Source: Ascidiaceihabitans sp.
Lineage (GTDB): Bacteria; Pseudomonadota; Alphaproteobacteria; Rhodobacterales; Rhodobacteraceae
Direction: 5' to 3'
DNA: 64,000 nt
Assembly (NCBI GenBank): GCA_028248455.1
Contig: JAOKHV010000001.1
Span: forward strand, 1 to 64,000
Notes under the pieces: model-generated
The model's input: the letters and a program-made list of their open reading frames with translations, nothing else
What the model was told of the DNA's origin: nothing
Database searches by the model: none
Program-made: the position numbers and the translations under genes
In this document: positions 63,235 through 64,000 of the stretch, piece by piece
Position numbering within the stretch: the first letter of the stretch is position 1
How the letters are laid out: every line of letters begins with the position of its first letter

Positions 63235-63606
63235 ATGATTGGGTACACCACAATTGGCGTTTCGGACATGGAAGCCGCCAAAACATTTTACACAGCCCTT
63301 TTCACTGACAAAGGCGCCAAGATAGTAACCGATATGGGACGTATCGCTTTTATTGGCACAAAACGTGGTGAACCAATGTTGGCGATTTGTAAGCCGTACG
63401 ACAAAAATGACCCAACACCAGGGAACGGTGCCATGACTGCGTTTCCAGCCAGCGATAAAAATGAAGTTGGTGTGTTATATGAAAAAGCAATCGCGCTTGG
63501 TGCCACGGATGATGGTGCGCCCGGACAGCGGATTCCTGACCGATTTTATGGCGCATATGTGCGTGATCCGGATAATAACAAGCTGTGTTTCTTTGTATTT
63601 GGGTGA
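63235..63606 (+). CDS. VOC (glyoxalase)-family protein
   Basis: IGYTTIGVSDMEAAKTFYTALF...RFYGAYVRDPDNNKLCFFVFG. Confidence 0.9.
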   Translation: MIGYTTIGVSDMEAAKTFYTALFTDKGAKIVTDMGRIAFIGTKRGEPMLAICKPYDKNDPTPGNGAMTAFPASDKNEVGVLYEKAIALGATDDGAPGQRIPDRFYGAYVRDPDNNKLCFFVFG

Positions 63607-64000
63607 TCAGCTACGCGGTTTGATTGGACGGACAAGTCCTTCTTGTGCCGTTGAGGCTACCAATCGGCCACTACGGTCGTAGATCGCCCCACGGTTAAAT
63701 CCACGTCCGCCGCCAGTCCATGGGCTGTCCATTGTGTACAAATGCCAGTCTTGAAATTGTGGAGTGCCGTGGAACCACATAGCATGGTCTAAGCTGGCAG
63801 ACATAACTTCACCTTTAAACCACGTCAGGCCGTGTGGGCGCAGTGATGATCCCAACAGGTTCATGTCTGAGGCGTAGGCCAACAAGCAATGCTGCATTTG
63901 CGGCGTGCATCCAGCGGCTTCCCGCATCCGGAACCAAAGGTGGTTTTTGTCGCTGGTTGGTTCTGGATCAACGAAATCACGCGGTGCCACTTGGCGAATG
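63607..64000 (-). CDS. Acyl-CoA thioesterase II (TesB-like), 5' part beyond the window
   Basis: LGSSLRPHGLTWFKGEVMSASLDHAMWFHGTPQFQDWHLYTMDSPWTGGGRGFNRGAIYDRSGRLVASTAQEGLVRP; frame stays open to window edge. Confidence 0.88.
   Translation of the reverse strand, partial: IRQVAPRDFVDPEPTSDKNHLWFRMREAAGCTPQMQHCLLAYASDMNLLGSSLRPHGLTWFKGEVMSASLDHAMWFHGTPQFQDWHLYTMDSPWTGGGRGFNRGAIYDRSGRLVASTAQEGLVRPIKPRS

Noticed and set aside
1-64000. CRISPR arrays, prophage, toxin-antitoxin or defence systems
   Set aside because: Looked for regular spaced repeats, phage structural genes, and nuclease/toxin pairs; none were supportable.

Overview
64-kb window of an alphaproteobacterial chromosome, most likely Rhodobacterales/Roseobacter-type judging from protein families and gene order. 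Most of it is core metabolism: htpG; a glycogen operon (glgB-glgC-glgA-glgX-pgm) with a convergent GH13 glucosidase; a family-3 amino-acid ABC transporter; recA (with a GTTC-N7-GTTC LexA box); alaS; typA; a long iscR-suf operon; tRNA-Arg(CCG); an L,D-transpeptidase; lpxD-acp-fabF; ialB; a branched-chain amino-acid (liv) transporter; class II DAHP synthase; yicC-gmk; acyl-CoA dehydrogenase/SDR/VOC; and a partial tesB. No CRISPR array, prophage or obvious defence island was seen. The unusual content is mainly genome decay and small non-coding structure: (1) a 5' phoR fragment joined out of frame to a 3' phoB fragment, as if the intervening pst/pho genes were deleted; (2) an in-frame TGA splitting a methyltransferase-like gene between sufB and sufC; (3) adjacent pseudogenes of a HerA-like/DUF853 ATPase and ectoine synthase ectC; (4) one full IS6-family element plus two same-orientation 3' remnants; (5) a ~140-170 bp inverted dispersed repeat; (6) an ICE/Irr-like operator over the putative suf promoter, with an IscR lacking the canonical three-Cys ligands; (7) hairpin and tandem-repeat intergenic structures. 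All calls come from reading sequence and ORF translations; no database search was run.
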